5,338 nt of DNA, taken from assembly GCA_946886425.1 (NCBI GenBank), contig CAMPIP010000165.1, forward strand, positions 1 to 5,338, written 5' to 3'. Made by a program: the position numbers and the translations under genes. Source of the stretch: an uncultured Actinomycetes bacterium. Lineage in GTDB: Bacteria; Actinomycetota; Thermoleophilia; Solirubrobacterales; 70-9. The notes below the pieces were generated by a model that was not told where the DNA came from, did no database searches, and worked only from the letters and a program-made list of their open reading frames with translations. Within the stretch, counting starts at the first letter, position 1; the number at the start of each line of letters is the position of its first letter. Shown piece by piece: positions 5,183-5,338 of the stretch.

Positions 5183-5338
5183 GTGCAGCGGCCGCGAATC
5201 AAACGAACGACGGAAGTGATCGAGACCCCGGACGGGGATCTCTACCTGTTGCGGCCGAGCGCCGCTAACGACATCAGGATCGAGCGGCCGAACGAGGAGC
5301 AGCGACAGCTTCTCCAGGCCCTCAACGGCGACCACACC
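5183..5338 (+). CDS. 5'-partial-length gene with RRE/PqqD-like N-terminus, cut by the window edge
   Basis: The first 52 codons run from GTG (5183) to the window end without a stop. AAGG (5172-5175), 7 bases before the GTG, is a good Shine-Dalgarno, and an in-frame TAA at 5171 prevents any upstream extension. The visible part begins basic (QRPRIKRTTEV), then has ETPDGDLYLLRPS (14-26), a second strand NDIRIERP (29-36) and a helix EEQRQLLQALNG (38-49) before H51-T52. The order of two hairpin-like strands, then a helix ending LLxxLxG followed by HT, resembles the RiPP recognition element found at the N-terminus of TOMM cyclodehydratase partner proteins and ThiF/E1-like enzymes, which grips a precursor peptide. 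If so, an adenylating ThiF domain may follow beyond the window. The resemblance is from memory of pattern, and the catalytic part is not visible, so the product stays provisional. It is likely co-transcribed with the small ORF. Confidence 0.6.
   Translation, partial: MQRPRIKRTTEVIETPDGDLYLLRPSAANDIRIERPNEEQRQLLQALNGDHT

Noticed and set aside
4960..5268. 102-codon plus-strand frame across the right intergenic region
   Set aside because: It is charged, low-complexity and overlaps out of frame both the small ORF and the RRE-like gene, which have better ribosome binding sites and sensible sequence.

Overview
The window is high-GC DNA that looks like an actinobacterium of the Thermoleophilia / Solirubrobacterales type. 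This is inferred from four things: the codon composition, GTG starts, an iron-sulfur family 5 uracil-DNA glycosylase, and a winged-helix regulator and a ferritin-like lipoprotein whose wording resembles proteins I associate with that class. The placement comes from memory of families, not from a search.

Layout. Positions 1-90 are almost pure G+C (3 T, no A), with stacked inverted repeats and no gene I can support. Three minus-strand genes follow in one tight transcription unit, read from right to left: a ferritin-like lipoprotein (2950-3537), a 749-residue MMPL/RND transporter (693-2942) and the phosphatidylglycerophosphate synthase pgsA (110-688). The gaps are 7 and 4 bases, so the three are probably co-transcribed and translationally coupled. 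The common theme is the membrane: phospholipid synthesis, probable lipid or hydrophobic-compound export, and a surface-anchored ferritin-like protein.

The plus-strand udgB (3536-4267) has no flanking spacer at all. Its ATG overlaps the lipoprotein's ATG at a CATG palindrome. Its TAG overlaps the stop of the next, convergent gene at a CTAG palindrome. That convergent gene (4264-4917, minus) is an ArsR-like winged-helix regulator.

Right of the regulator is a less GC-rich intergenic stretch (4918-5113) with a cluster of short palindromes next to the regulator and a stem-loop further right. It is followed on the plus strand by a 19-codon ORF with a very strong ribosome binding site (5114-5173). 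Nine bases later, in the same frame, comes the start of a gene that runs off the window (5183-5338). Its first 52 codons resemble the peptide-recognition (RRE, PqqD-like) N-terminus of ThiF/E1-like or cyclodehydratase-partner RiPP enzymes. A tiny peptide ORF coupled to such a gene is the most interesting element here: it is the arrangement expected of a ribosomally made, modified peptide, but the diagnostic domains lie outside the window.
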